Assembly (NCBI RefSeq): GCF_900112845.1
Contig: NZ_FONG01000005.1
Location: 246,128 to 310,127, forward strand
Direction of reading: 5' to 3'
Source: Actinacidiphila alni
Lineage (GTDB): Bacteria; Actinomycetota; Actinomycetes; Streptomycetales; Streptomycetaceae
DNA: 64,000 nt
Positions 10,289 through 19,418 of this stretch are shown piece by piece. The notes under the pieces were generated by a model. It was not told where the DNA came from and did no database searches. It saw only the letters and a program-made list of their open reading frames with translations. Made by a program: the position numbers and the translations under genes. Each line of letters opens with the position of its first letter. Positions within the stretch are counted from its first letter, which is position 1.

Positions 10289-12115
10289 ATGAGCGAGGTC
10301 GAAGGTACCGAAGGACGCGTGCTCGCCGACCGGTACCGCCTCGGCGCAGTCCTCGGCAAAGGCGGCATGGGCACGGTGTGGCGGGCGGTCGACGAGACGC
10401 TCGGCCGCGACGTCGCCGTCAAGGAGCTGCGCTTCCCCGGCAATGTCGATGAGGAGGAGAAGCAGCGCCTGGTCACCAGGACGCTGCGCGAGGCCAAGGC
10501 CACCGCGCGGATCCGCAACACCGGCGCGATCACCGTCTTCGACGTGGTCAAGGAGGACGACCGGCCCTGGATCGTGATGGAGCTGGTCGAGGGCCGCTCG
10601 CTGTCCGACGCGATCCGCGAGGACGGCCCGCTCACGCCCAAGCGCGCCGCCGAGGTCGGCCTGGTGATACTCGACGTGCTCAAGGCCGCGCACCGCGCCG
10701 GCATCCTGCACCGCGACGTGAAGCCGTCCAATGTGCTGCTCGGCGACGACCGCCGGGTCGTGCTCAGCGACTTCGGCATCGCGCAGATCGACGGCGACCC
10801 GTCCGTCACCTCCACCGGCATGCTCGTCGGCGCCCCCTCGTACATCTCGCCGGAACGCGCGCGCGGCCAGAAGCCCGGCCCGCCCGCCGACCTGTGGTCG
10901 CTGGGCGCGCTGCTGTACGCCAGCGTCGAGGGCCGCCCGCCGTACGACAAGGGCGCGGCGATCGCCACCCTGACCGCGGTGATGACCGAGCCGGTCGGCC
11001 CGATGACCAACGCCGGGCCGCTCGCCGAGGTGATCAAGGGCCTGCTGGTGAAGGACCCGGCGCGCCGCCTCGACCACGACGGCGCGCACGCGCTCCTGTC
11101 CGCCGTCGCGCACGCCCCCGAACGCCCGGCCGCGCCCCCGGCGCCGCCGTCCGACGCCCGTACGGTCGTGCTGCCGGTCGACCCGCAGCCCACCCCGACC
11201 GACGCCCCGCCCGCCGCCCACGAGGCCGCCGCCGACCAGGCCCGGGTCAGGGACGCGCTGCGCTCGGTCCGCAAGGCCGCCGCCAAACGCCCCGCGCGCC
11301 CGGCGCCCGCGCCGGAGCCCGGCACCCCGCCGCCGGGACGGCCCGCCCCGGCGCGCGCCCCGCTCACCGATGTGGTGCCGCGCCGCACGATGGTCATAGT
11401 GATCGCCGCGATCGTGATCGCCCTGCTGGGCACGGTGATCGGCGTCGCGCTCGCCAACTCCGGCGGTGACGACGGGGGTTCGGCCGGGTCGCAGAAGGGC
11501 ACGCCCTCGGCGTCGGTCCCGGCCGACTCGGGGAAGGGCGGCGACAAGTCCCCGTCGGCGACCGGCAGTTCCACGGGCACCTCGGGCACCTCCGGCACGT
11601 CGGACACGGCGACCACGCCGCCGACGACCGCCTCGAAGCCGCCCGCCACCGGCGGCACCGACGCCGTCCCCTCCGGCTACCACCTCTTCCGGGACAGCGA
11701 GGGCTTCTCGATAGCCCTCCCCGACGGTTGGAAGCGGGTCGGCGACAACGGCTACGGCAGCGGCTCCAAATTCCGCGGCTCCGACGGCCGCGAACTCCTG
11801 GTCGACTGGACGCACTCGCCGGGCGCGAGCGCCCTCAAGGACTGGCAGAAGGCGTCGGACAACGCCCGCGGCACGATGAGCGGCTACCAGCAGATCGCGG
11901 TCGAGAAGGCCGACTACCGTACGTACGACGCCGCCGACTGGGAGTACAAGCGGGACTTGGCGGGTAAGCAGGTACACGTCCTGAATCGCGGGATGGTGAC
12001 GGACGAGCACCACGGCTACGCCATCATGTTCACGACCCCGGCGGGCGACTGGAACAGCGCTGCGAACCGCGAGGCCCGTACGACCTTCTTCGCAACGTTC
12101 AAACCGGCCAAGTAG
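10289..12115 (+). CDS. Membrane-anchored Ser/Thr protein kinase 2
   Basis: Product of 608 residues with the same plan as kinase 1: kinase domain (about 12-275), Ala/Pro-rich linker with a basic stretch, membrane helix (about 368-390, VIVIAAIVIALLGTVIGVALA), Ser/Thr linker, and an extracellular domain starting near GYHLFRDSEGFSIALPDGW. Catalytic residues are complete: GKGGMGTV, Lys45, HRDVKPSNV (141-149), DFG (161-163). It follows kinase 1 after 72 bp and may be co-transcribed with it. The extracellular domain resembles those of kinases 1, 3 and 4, so the cluster probably arose by duplication. Confidence 0.92.
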   Translation: MSEVEGTEGRVLADRYRLGAVLGKGGMGTVWRAVDETLGRDVAVKELRFPGNVDEEEKQRLVTRTLREAKATARIRNTGAITVFDVVKEDDRPWIVMELVEGRSLSDAIREDGPLTPKRAAEVGLVILDVLKAAHRAGILHRDVKPSNVLLGDDRRVVLSDFGIAQIDGDPSVTSTGMLVGAPSYISPERARGQKPGPPADLWSLGALLYASVEGRPPYDKGAAIATLTAVMTEPVGPMTNAGPLAEVIKGLLVKDPARRLDHDGAHALLSAVAHAPERPAAPPAPPSDARTVVLPVDPQPTPTDAPPAAHEAAADQARVRDALRSVRKAAAKRPARPAPAPEPGTPPPGRPAPARAPLTDVVPRRTMVIVIAAIVIALLGTVIGVALANSGGDDGGSAGSQKGTPSASVPADSGKGGDKSPSATGSSTGTSGTSGTSDTATTPPTTASKPPATGGTDAVPSGYHLFRDSEGFSIALPDGWKRVGDNGYGSGSKFRGSDGRELLVDWTHSPGASALKDWQKASDNARGTMSGYQQIAVEKADYRTYDAADWEYKRDLAGKQVHVLNRGMVTDEHHGYAIMFTTPAGDWNSAANREARTTFFATFKPAK

Positions 12116-12252
12116 CCAAGTCGGCGTCCCGCGGCACGTATTGTGAGTAGCTGTGGACTGTCCGCAGCCGGAAGGCGTCCGGATCGGACCGGTACGCGTA
12201 CGGATGTGACCGGGCCCGGCACCGGGAAGGACCGGATCGGAGAGGGGGCGCA

Positions 12253-14250
12253 GTGGACGATTACGCGGGCCGCGTGCTCGCCGACCGCTACCGGCTGCCC
12301 CGGCCGCCCGCCGACGAGTTCGAACTCGTCGAGACGCGCGCCTTCGACACCTACAGCGGCCAGGAGGTCCTGGTCCGCCAGGTGCTGCTGCCCGAGGTCG
12401 TCTCCGCCGAAGTGCCCGGCGACGAACCGGGGTTCGGCGACCCCGACGCGCTGAGCGACAGCGCGCGGCGCGCGCTGGAGGCGGCCCGCGCGGCGGCCGC
12501 GATACCGGACCACCCCCGGCTGGTGCAGGTCTTCGACATCTTCATCGAGGGCGGCAGCCTCTGGATCGCGAGCGAACTGGTGTCCGCACGGCCGCTCGCC
12601 GCGTTACTCGCCGACCGGCCGCTGGACGCCTACCGCGCCGCCGAGGTCGCCTCCGACGTGCTGACCGCGCTGCGCGCCCTGCACGCGTACGGCTGGACCC
12701 ACCGCAATGTCACCGCCAGCACCGTGCTGGTCTGCGACGACGGCCGCGCCATGCTCGCCGGGCTGGCCGCGGGCGCCGCCCAGGAAGCGCTGTGCGGCTA
12801 CGACCCGGTGCCCCGGCACATCCAGGTGCTGGCCGGCGGCGGCCTGTCCGGGGCGGGCGAGGACCAGTCCTGGCACGGCCCGGAATCCGCGCTCGAACAG
12901 GAACGGGCCCGGCAGAACCGGATCACCGTCATCGGCGCCGTCACCGAGCGCTGGGCGCCCGAGCAGGCGCACGAGGTGCACGAGAACTGGCGGCTGTCCC
13001 CGCCGGTCGGCCCCGCCGCCGACTTCTGGGCGCTCGGCTCGCTGCTCTTCCGCAGCGTCCAGGGCCATCCGCCGTTCCCCGAGGAGAGCGCCGCCGAACT
13101 GGTGCAGATGGTGTGCGCCGAACCGCCCGCCTTCGCCGAGGAGTGCGGCGCGCTGCGGCCGATCGTGGAGTCGCTGCTGCGGCCCGACCCCGAGGAGCGG
13201 CCGGAGGCCGAGGAGTTGGGCGGCTGGCTGCGGTCGCTGATCCGCTCGGCGCCCGAGCCGGATCTCGGCCTCGACATGGTCCAGGTACCGACGGATCCGG
13301 CCAAACTTCCGATCGTCCGCCGCAAGGGCGAGCTGGTACGGCGGCGCCGCCGCAGGGCCGCCGCCGACAGTGACGCGGTGCGGCACCGCAGGCACGCCCG
13401 GGGCAAGCAGAGCAAGGTCACCAAGGCCAAGCGCGAGCGGGTGCGGCTCAGCGAGATGATGCAGGAGGCGCACCACGAGGAGCAGGAGGTCACCTACCGC
13501 AGGCCCGCGCGCGACGGCGACCGCTCGCCGCGCTCGCTCGGGAAGCGGCTGCTGATCGCCGTCCTCGTCGTCCTCGCCGCCGTCGTCGCGTACGCCGTCC
13601 TCATCATGCCGGGCAGCGGCGACACCTCGGACAACGGTGCCAACGGCGACCGTACGGTGCCGGCGGAGATGCCCGGCGGCCACGGCGGAGCCAAGTCGAC
13701 GGCGCCTTCCGCGAAGCCGTCCGCTTCGAAGGCGCCCACGACCAAGGCGCCGACCACCAAGGCCGCGCCGCCGCCGAGTTCCGTCGCGCCGCCGCCCGAC
13801 CTCGGCACCGACTTCGTCATGCGGACCGACTCCGCCGGGTTCACCGTCGCCGTCCACACCGGCTGGCAGCGCACCGGCAAGAACGGGCAGGGGCAGGTCC
13901 GTTACTCCGGCAGCGACCTTCTCCTCACCGTCGTCCCCGGCCGCGACAAGGTCTCCGACCACGGCAGCGACCCGCTCGCCTACCAGCTCGAAGAGGGGGA
14001 GCTCGCCGCTTTCCGCGCTTCCTCCTGGTCGGCGGCGTCCGGGCTGCACACCCTTGACCTGCGCGGTCACAGTGCCGCCGAGGGCGAGTACAGCTATCGC
14101 GACGCCAACGACACCCAGGTGTACGCCCTTAACCTCGCCGTCATCATCGACGGCTCCTACCACGTCGTCCTCGTCAGCGGCCCCGACGCCCGCCGCGCCG
14201 ATGTCCAACGGGCCTTCGACAAGGCGGTCGAGACCTACACGGCGGGCTGA
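12253..14250 (+). CDS. Membrane-anchored Ser/Thr pseudokinase with a TTA codon
   Basis: Product of 665 residues. The N-terminal half aligns with a kinase fold (RVLADRYRL at 7-15, ADFWALGSLLFRSVQGHPPF in the C-lobe), but the active-site residues are gone. There is no glycine loop, the VAVK lysine is replaced (VLVRQV), HRD reads HRN (150-152), and DFG reads LAG (168-170). A strongly basic Arg/Lys region (about 355-400) precedes the membrane helix (LLIAVLVVLAAVVAYAVLIM) and a Ser/Pro/Thr linker; an extracellular domain related to those of the other kinases ends the protein. Codon 118 is TTA (12604-12606), so translation should depend on the bldA tRNA. Likely a regulatory partner of the active kinases. 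Start: GTG after GGAGAGGGGG. Confidence 0.88.
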   Translation: MDDYAGRVLADRYRLPRPPADEFELVETRAFDTYSGQEVLVRQVLLPEVVSAEVPGDEPGFGDPDALSDSARRALEAARAAAAIPDHPRLVQVFDIFIEGGSLWIASELVSARPLAALLADRPLDAYRAAEVASDVLTALRALHAYGWTHRNVTASTVLVCDDGRAMLAGLAAGAAQEALCGYDPVPRHIQVLAGGGLSGAGEDQSWHGPESALEQERARQNRITVIGAVTERWAPEQAHEVHENWRLSPPVGPAADFWALGSLLFRSVQGHPPFPEESAAELVQMVCAEPPAFAEECGALRPIVESLLRPDPEERPEAEELGGWLRSLIRSAPEPDLGLDMVQVPTDPAKLPIVRRKGELVRRRRRRAAADSDAVRHRRHARGKQSKVTKAKRERVRLSEMMQEAHHEEQEVTYRRPARDGDRSPRSLGKRLLIAVLVVLAAVVAYAVLIMPGSGDTSDNGANGDRTVPAEMPGGHGGAKSTAPSAKPSASKAPTTKAPTTKAAPPPSSVAPPPDLGTDFVMRTDSAGFTVAVHTGWQRTGKNGQGQVRYSGSDLLLTVVPGRDKVSDHGSDPLAYQLEEGELAAFRASSWSAASGLHTLDLRGHSAAEGEYSYRDANDTQVYALNLAVIIDGSYHVVLVSGPDARRADVQRAFDKAVETYTAG

Positions 14251-14284
14251 CGCCCACGCCGGGGCGTGTCGGGCGTGACGCCGT

Positions 14285-15178
14285 TCAGACGACCAGGACC
14301 CGGCGCCCCCGGCTGTGGCCGGCGCGGCTGTCGGTGTGCGCCGCCGCCGCCTCGGTGAGCGCGTACGACTTCTCGACCGGGATGTGGAGCTCGCCCCGGG
14401 TGATGAGGTCGACGGCTTCGGCGAGCGCGTCCGGCACGCTCCCGGCCACGCCGGAGAACCGGACGCCCAGTCGCGGCGCATCGAGGTCGGCGATGGAGAC
14501 GACCTTGCGCGGGTCGCCGGTCAGCTCGACGAGTTCGCGGATGACGCCCGAGCCGGCCAGGTCGAGGGCCGCGTCGACCCGGCCCAGGCTCCGCACCCGT
14601 TCGACCCAGCCCTCGTGGTAGGTCGTGGCGAGAGCGCCGAGGCTCCGCAGATAGTCCTGGTTCGCGGCCCCGGCCGTGCCGATCACCGTGATGCCGCGCG
14701 CGCGGGCGATCTGCAGCACCGCCGACCCGACGCCGCCGGACGCGCCGCTGACCAGCAGTGTCTGCCCGGGGCGCGCGCCGACCTCGCGGAGGATGCGCAG
14801 CGCGGTCTCCACCACCGACGGGTACCCGGCCGCCTCCTCGAAGGCCAGTGCCCCGGGCATCCGGGCCCAGGCCGACAGCACGGCGAATTCGGCGTACGTG
14901 TCGGTGCCTTCGCCGAACACGCGGTCACCCACCTCGACACCCTCGACGCCCTCGCCGACCTGGTCCACCACCCCGGCCGCGTCCAGGCCGACCCCGGCGG
15001 GCAGTTCGACGGGGTGGGCTCCCAGGACCTGGCCCTCCCGGATCCTCCAGTCAACGGGGTTGACACCCGCCGCCCGTACGGCGATGCGTATCCGGCCGGG
15101 GCCCGCGTGGGGCTTCTCGGCTTCCACCAGTTGCAGGACCTCGGGACCGCCGAACTCGGCGAAACTGATTTTCCTCAT
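14285..15178 (-). CDS. NADP-dependent zinc-free alcohol dehydrogenase/quinone oxidoreductase family protein
   Basis: Product of 297 residues of the medium-chain dehydrogenase superfamily. It has an N-terminal GroES-like domain (GPEVLQLVEAEKPHAGPG, AAGVNPVDWRIREG) and a Rossmann domain with LLVSGASGGVGSAVLQIARA (about 160-180). Catalytic and structural zinc ligands are not seen, as in the quinone oxidoreductase branch. The substrate is unknown. It is divergent from a TetR gene, and the space between them holds a near-ideal operator. That arrangement is typical of reductases induced by electrophiles, quinones or small toxic ligands. Confidence 0.88.
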   Translation of the reverse strand: MRKISFAEFGGPEVLQLVEAEKPHAGPGRIRIAVRAAGVNPVDWRIREGQVLGAHPVELPAGVGLDAAGVVDQVGEGVEGVEVGDRVFGEGTDTYAEFAVLSAWARMPGALAFEEAAGYPSVVETALRILREVGARPGQTLLVSGASGGVGSAVLQIARARGITVIGTAGAANQDYLRSLGALATTYHEGWVERVRSLGRVDAALDLAGSGVIRELVELTGDPRKVVSIADLDAPRLGVRFSGVAGSVPDALAEAVDLITRGELHIPVEKSYALTEAAAAHTDSRAGHSRGRRVLVV

Positions 15179-15190
15179 GGGGCCGACAGT

Positions 15191-15230
15191 AATCCTAACC
15201 GTTAGGATTTCACAACGGTTAGGAATTCAT
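15191..15230. promoter_or_regulatory. TetR-type operator between divergent genes
   Basis: A perfect 9+1+9 palindrome, AATCCTAACCGTTAGGATT (15191-15209), is followed by a second related half-site region AACGGTTAGGAATT (about 15214-15227). It lies between the oxidoreductase start (15178) and the TetR start (15249), so a bound dimer would cover both promoters. It is AT-richer than the surroundings, as expected for a promoter-operator. Confidence 0.85.
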
Positions 15231-15248
15231 GCCTGGTAGTGTCACGCC

Positions 15249-15824
15249 GTGACCGAGCCGTCCGGACGCCGTGAACGCAAGAAGGCCGCGACCCGCCAGA
15301 AAATCGCCGACACCGCGCTGCGGCTCTTCCTGGAGCGCGGGTACGACGCCGTGGGCATCCGTGACGTGGCGGCCGAGGCCGACGTGGCCGTCACCACCGT
15401 CTTCGCGCACTTCGCCTCGAAAGAGGCCCTGGTGTTCGAGCGCGACCAGGACTTCGAGCGGCGCCTCACGCGGGCGGTGACCGACCGGCCTCCGCACGAG
15501 CCGCTCATCCCGGCGCTGCGGCGCGAGGTCCTGGCCCTGGTGCGCCACTGCACGGCGGAGGGCAGCGCCCCCGTCCGACGCATGATCGAGGAGTCGCCCG
15601 CCCTGCTGGCGTACGAGGAGTCGATGGGCCCGCGTCACGCGCGGGCGCTGGCGGCGGTGCTGTCCGCCGATCCCCGCCTGTCCCGGAGTGCGACGGCATG
15701 CCGGGCGACGGCGCGGTTCGCCGTCGACGCCTATGCGCTGGCCTGCCGGGCGGACGATCCCGGGGCCACGGTCGACGAGGTCTTCCGGATGATCGAGGCG
15801 GCCTGGGAAGCCACCGCGCCCTGA
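15249..15824 (+). CDS. TetR-family transcriptional regulator
   Basis: Product of 191 residues. The N-terminal TetR helix-turn-helix is clear (RQKIADTALRLFLERG, then IRDVAAEADVAVTTVFAHFA and SKEALVF, about residues 17-60). The C-terminal ligand domain is not recognisable beyond TetR-like helices. By position it represses itself and the divergent oxidoreductase through the palindrome at 15191-15209. Start: GTG at 15249, a short distance from the operator, so the transcript is short-leadered or leaderless. The oxidoreductase-TetR pair sits between the third and fourth kinase genes and so interrupts the cluster. Confidence 0.92.
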   Translation: MTEPSGRRERKKAATRQKIADTALRLFLERGYDAVGIRDVAAEADVAVTTVFAHFASKEALVFERDQDFERRLTRAVTDRPPHEPLIPALRREVLALVRHCTAEGSAPVRRMIEESPALLAYEESMGPRHARALAAVLSADPRLSRSATACRATARFAVDAYALACRADDPGATVDEVFRMIEAAWEATAP

Positions 15825-15875
15825 GCCCGCACGCGCGGGTATGGGGGGGACCGGGGCGGATGGCCTTGGGGCATC

Positions 15876-17540
15876 ATGTGCGGCATGAGCGATGACGGGG
15901 GACGCACCGCACCGGCGGGCTCGCCGCCGAGAGATGTCGTGGCCGGCAGATACCGGATCACCGGCCGCCTCGGCCGCGGCGGCATGGGCACGGTCTGGCG
16001 CGCGGAGGACGAACTGCTGCACCGCCCGGTCGCGGTGAAGGAACTCCACCTCGGGGACGGCGAATCGGTCACCCACACGGACAAGGCGCTGCGCGAGGCA
16101 CGCAGCGTGGCCCGGATCAGGCACCCGCACGTGATCGTCGTGTACGACGTGCAGGAGCAGGACGGCCGCCCGTGGATCGTGATGGAGCTGGTCGACGGCA
16201 GGTCGCTCGCCGACATCCTGGCCGAGGACGGCCCGCTGGAGCCGCGCGAGGCGGCGCGGATCGGCGCGGCGGTGGCGGGCGCGCTGCGCGCCGCGCACGC
16301 CAGCGAGGTGCAGCATCGCGACGTGAAACCGGCGAACGTGCTGATCGAGCGCGGCACGGGCCGCGTCGTGCTGACCGACTTCGGCATCGCCCGGGTCGCG
16401 GGCAGCGCGACGATCAGCGAGACGGGTTCCTTCGTCGGCTCGCCCGAGTACACCGCGCCGGAGCGGATGTCGGGCCGGGCCGCGGGCCCGGAGTCCGATC
16501 TGTGGTCGCTGGGCGCCCTGCTCTGCGCGGCGGTGGACGGCGAGTCCCCGTTCCACCGGGACTCGATCGGCGAGATCGTGCACGCGGTGGCGATCGACAC
16601 CATCAGGACCCCGGAGGCGGCGGCCCCGCTGCTGCCGGTGGTCACCGGGCTGCTGGACCGCGACCCGTCCCGCCGGATGGGCGCCGCGCAGGTGCAGACG
16701 CTGCTGATGGCGTACGCGGAGACCGGGCAGCCGCCGCCCACCCAGCAGGTGCCGGTGGTGCCCCCGGCCCCGGCCCCCGACCCCGACCCGGCCCCGTACG
16801 AACCGCGGCAGGAGCCGCCGCGGGACGCGGCGCCCGGGAAGCCGGAGCGGCCCGAGCCACCGTCCGCGTCCCGCCCGCGCGGCCGCGGGCGCCGTACGCT
16901 GGCCGCCGCCGCGGGCGTCCTCGTCCTGGCGCTCGGCGGCGGCGCGCTCGCCGCGGTGCTGGTGGTCGGGCACGACAAGGGCGACGCGACGGCCGCGCCC
17001 CCGCCGACCACGGCGGCCACCACGAAACCCACGACAGCCACGACGCCGCCGACCACGCCCCCCACCACCCCGGCGCTGCCCACCGGCTACGAACGGGTCC
17101 AGGACCCGGCCGGTTTCTCGGTGGCCCTGCCCGCCGGTTACGTCAGGGACGCCCAGCGCGACGCGCAGGGCGTGCTGCGGATCTACTACTGGTCGCCCGA
17201 CCGCGCCTTCCGCTTCGGCGAGCGCGAGCAGCACCCGGACCCGCGCGGCCCGTACGCGGTGCTGCGCGACCAGGACCTGGCGGGCCCGAAGGCGGGCAGC
17301 GTCTACCCGGGGTACCGCGACGGCGTGATCACCGAGACGACGCAGCACGGACAGCCCGCCGCGCTCTGGCAGTTCACCTACGACGGCTTCGGCGGTGACG
17401 GGATCCCGCGCCGTACGTTCGACCTGTGCTGGACGGAGGGCGGCCGGATGTACGACATGTGGCTGTCGGCGCCGATCGAGCAGGTCGAGCGGGTGCGGAC
17501 CGTCTTCGACACCGCGGTCGCCGCCTTCCGCACCCACTGA
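15876..17540 (+). CDS. Membrane-anchored Ser/Thr protein kinase 4
   Basis: Product of 554 residues (551 if the ATG at 15885 is used; neither has a strong ribosome site). Kinase domain about 25-285 with GRGGMGTV, Lys55, HRDVKPANV (147-155) and DFG (168-170). A Pro-rich linker is followed by the membrane helix (about 342-366), a Thr/Pro linker and an extracellular domain opening with TGYERVQDPAGFSVALPAGY, the same type as in kinases 1 to 3. The complete motif set predicts an active kinase. It is separated from the other three by the oxidoreductase-TetR pair. Confidence 0.91.
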   Translation: MCGMSDDGGRTAPAGSPPRDVVAGRYRITGRLGRGGMGTVWRAEDELLHRPVAVKELHLGDGESVTHTDKALREARSVARIRHPHVIVVYDVQEQDGRPWIVMELVDGRSLADILAEDGPLEPREAARIGAAVAGALRAAHASEVQHRDVKPANVLIERGTGRVVLTDFGIARVAGSATISETGSFVGSPEYTAPERMSGRAAGPESDLWSLGALLCAAVDGESPFHRDSIGEIVHAVAIDTIRTPEAAAPLLPVVTGLLDRDPSRRMGAAQVQTLLMAYAETGQPPPTQQVPVVPPAPAPDPDPAPYEPRQEPPRDAAPGKPERPEPPSASRPRGRGRRTLAAAAGVLVLALGGGALAAVLVVGHDKGDATAAPPPTTAATTKPTTATTPPTTPPTTPALPTGYERVQDPAGFSVALPAGYVRDAQRDAQGVLRIYYWSPDRAFRFGEREQHPDPRGPYAVLRDQDLAGPKAGSVYPGYRDGVITETTQHGQPAALWQFTYDGFGGDGIPRRTFDLCWTEGGRMYDMWLSAPIEQVERVRTVFDTAVAAFRTH

Positions 17541-17656
17541 CGGTCACCGGGCCTGCTCGAAAATCCGTTCATGCCCCATGGGGTAGCTGTCCTGACCTGC
17601 GAAGATCCATATGCCGCCACCGATTGCTGGCGTAGTTGCAGGGATCACCAGGAAAA

Positions 17657-17672
17657 TACTTACTCACGGGTA
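17657..17672 (+). promoter_or_regulatory. Candidate promoter -10 with overlapping TTACTCACGGGTA box
   Basis: TACTTA (17657-17662) could be a -10 element, with TTGCAG (17636-17641) as a -35 at 15-bp spacing. The sequence TTACTCACGGGTA (17660-17672) overlaps it and has partial dyad symmetry (TAC...GGTA). It lies about 36 bp before the aldehyde dehydrogenase start. A regulator site is plausible, but the regulator cannot be named from sequence. Confidence 0.3.
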
Positions 17673-17707
17673 TCCACGCGGTACCCGACAGTCGTAACCT
17701 CACCGGC

Positions 17708-19348
17708 ATGACGGATTCGCTGGAGCGCAGCACGCCCCCCGCAGACGGCCGCCCCACCGACGGCCCCACGGACGGAAACCCGGTCGCGCCCGCCACGGCA
17801 CGCGGCCCGAAGGACGTCGTGACCCCCGATCTGGTCGCCCGGCTCACCCGCGGCGTCATCGGGTCCGGCCGGACCGCGAACCACACCCCGCTGACCGGCG
17901 AGAAGCTCGCCGACCTGCCGGAGACCACCGTCGAGGAGGTCGCCGAGGCGTTCGCCCGCGCCCGCAAGGCGCAGCGGGCCTGGGGCGCCACCTCCGCGCG
18001 GCAGCGCGCCGCGGTGCTGCTGCGCTTCCACGACCTGGTGCTGTCCCGGCAGGCCGAGGTGCTCGACCTGATCCAGGTGGAGACCGGCAAGGCCCGCAAG
18101 CACGCCCACGAGGAGGTGCAGGTCGTCGCGATGGCGGCCCGGCACTACGGGCGCAGGGGCCCGGCGTATCTGCGGCCGAAGCGGCACACCGGCGCCATCC
18201 CGACGCTGACCAAGACCGTGGAGCTGCGCCAGCCGCGCGGTGTCGTCGGCCAGATCGCGCCCTGGAACTACCCGCTGGAGCTGTCCGTCGGCGACGCGCT
18301 GCCCGGCCTCATGGCGGGCAACGCGCTGGTGATGAAGCCGGACACCGAGACCGCGCTGACCGCGCTGTGGGCGCGCGAGCAGTTCATCGAGGCGGGGCTG
18401 CCGCCCGAGCTGTGGCAGATCGTCATCGGCGAGGGCCCGGTGGTCGGCCCGGCCGTGGTCGAGCACGCCGACTACGTCTCCTTCACCGGCTCCACCCGCA
18501 CCGGCCGCGAGGTCGCCCAGCGCGCCGCCGCCCGGCTGGTCGGCGCCTCCCTCGAACTCGGCGGCAAGAACGCCCTGTTGGTGCTCCGCGACGCCGACCT
18601 CGACAAGGCCGCCGACGGCGCCGTCCGCGCCTGCTTCGCCTCCGCCGGCCAACTGTGCATCTCCGTGGAGCGGTTGCTGGTGGACGAGTCGGTCGCCGAC
18701 GCGTTCGTCGAGAAGTTCGTCGCCCGCACCAAGGAGATCCGGCTCGGCACCGGCCTCGCGTACGGCGCGGGCATGGGATCGCTGGTCGGCGAACGGCAGT
18801 TGGCGACCGTCACCCGGCACGTCGACGAGGCCCGCGAGAAGGGCGCCACCGTCCTCGCCGGCGGCCGGCACCGCCCCGACATCGGCCCGTATATGTACGA
18901 GCCGACCATCCTGGACGGTGTCGAGGCCCCGATGGCGGTCTGCACCGAGGAGACCTTCGGGCCGGTCGTCTCCGTCTACCGCTTCCGCGACGAGGAGGAG
19001 GCCATCGAGCGCGCCAACTCCACCGACTACGGCCTCAACGCGAGCGTCTGGTCCAAGGACACCCGGCGCGCCGCCCGCGTCGCGGTCCGGCTGCGCTCCG
19101 GCACGGTCAACGTCAACGAGGCGTACGCCGCCGCGTACGGCAGCGTCCAGTCGCCGATGGGCGGCATGAAGGACTCCGGGCTCGGCCGCAGGCACGGCTC
19201 CGAGGGCATCCTCAAGTACACCGAGGCGCAGACCGTCTCCACCCAGCGGCTGCTGCCGATGGCGCCGTCGCTCGGCATGACCGACGAGGGCTACGCGACA
19301 TTCCTCAATGTCTCGCTGAAGGCGATGAAGGCCCTGCGCATGCGCTGA
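17708..19348 (+). CDS. NAD(P)-dependent succinate-semialdehyde dehydrogenase-type aldehyde dehydrogenase
   Basis: Product of 546 residues of the aldehyde dehydrogenase superfamily. Motifs seen: APWNYPLELSVGDALPGLMAGN (oxyanion Asn and cofactor region), FTGSTRTGREV, the Glu motif LELGGKNALL, and the Cys motif AGQLCISVERLL with catalytic Cys at about 317. The sequence resembles actinobacterial succinic semialdehyde dehydrogenases (GabD2 type), but substrate choice cannot be fixed here. The N-terminal ~45 residues are Pro/Thr/Asp-rich and extra. Start: ATG at 17708; an upstream start at 17636 would lie within the probable promoter. The GMC oxidoreductase follows after 70 bp, probably in one operon. 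Confidence 0.87.
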   Translation: MTDSLERSTPPADGRPTDGPTDGNPVAPATARGPKDVVTPDLVARLTRGVIGSGRTANHTPLTGEKLADLPETTVEEVAEAFARARKAQRAWGATSARQRAAVLLRFHDLVLSRQAEVLDLIQVETGKARKHAHEEVQVVAMAARHYGRRGPAYLRPKRHTGAIPTLTKTVELRQPRGVVGQIAPWNYPLELSVGDALPGLMAGNALVMKPDTETALTALWAREQFIEAGLPPELWQIVIGEGPVVGPAVVEHADYVSFTGSTRTGREVAQRAAARLVGASLELGGKNALLVLRDADLDKAADGAVRACFASAGQLCISVERLLVDESVADAFVEKFVARTKEIRLGTGLAYGAGMGSLVGERQLATVTRHVDEAREKGATVLAGGRHRPDIGPYMYEPTILDGVEAPMAVCTEETFGPVVSVYRFRDEEEAIERANSTDYGLNASVWSKDTRRAARVAVRLRSGTVNVNEAYAAAYGSVQSPMGGMKDSGLGRRHGSEGILKYTEAQTVSTQRLLPMAPSLGMTDEGYATFLNVSLKAMKALRMR

Positions 19349-19418
19349 CCGCGCCCTGCGCGAGGACGGCCCGCGCCCGCCCGTACGACCACCCGCACAC
19401 CCACGCCCGGAGGATCAC

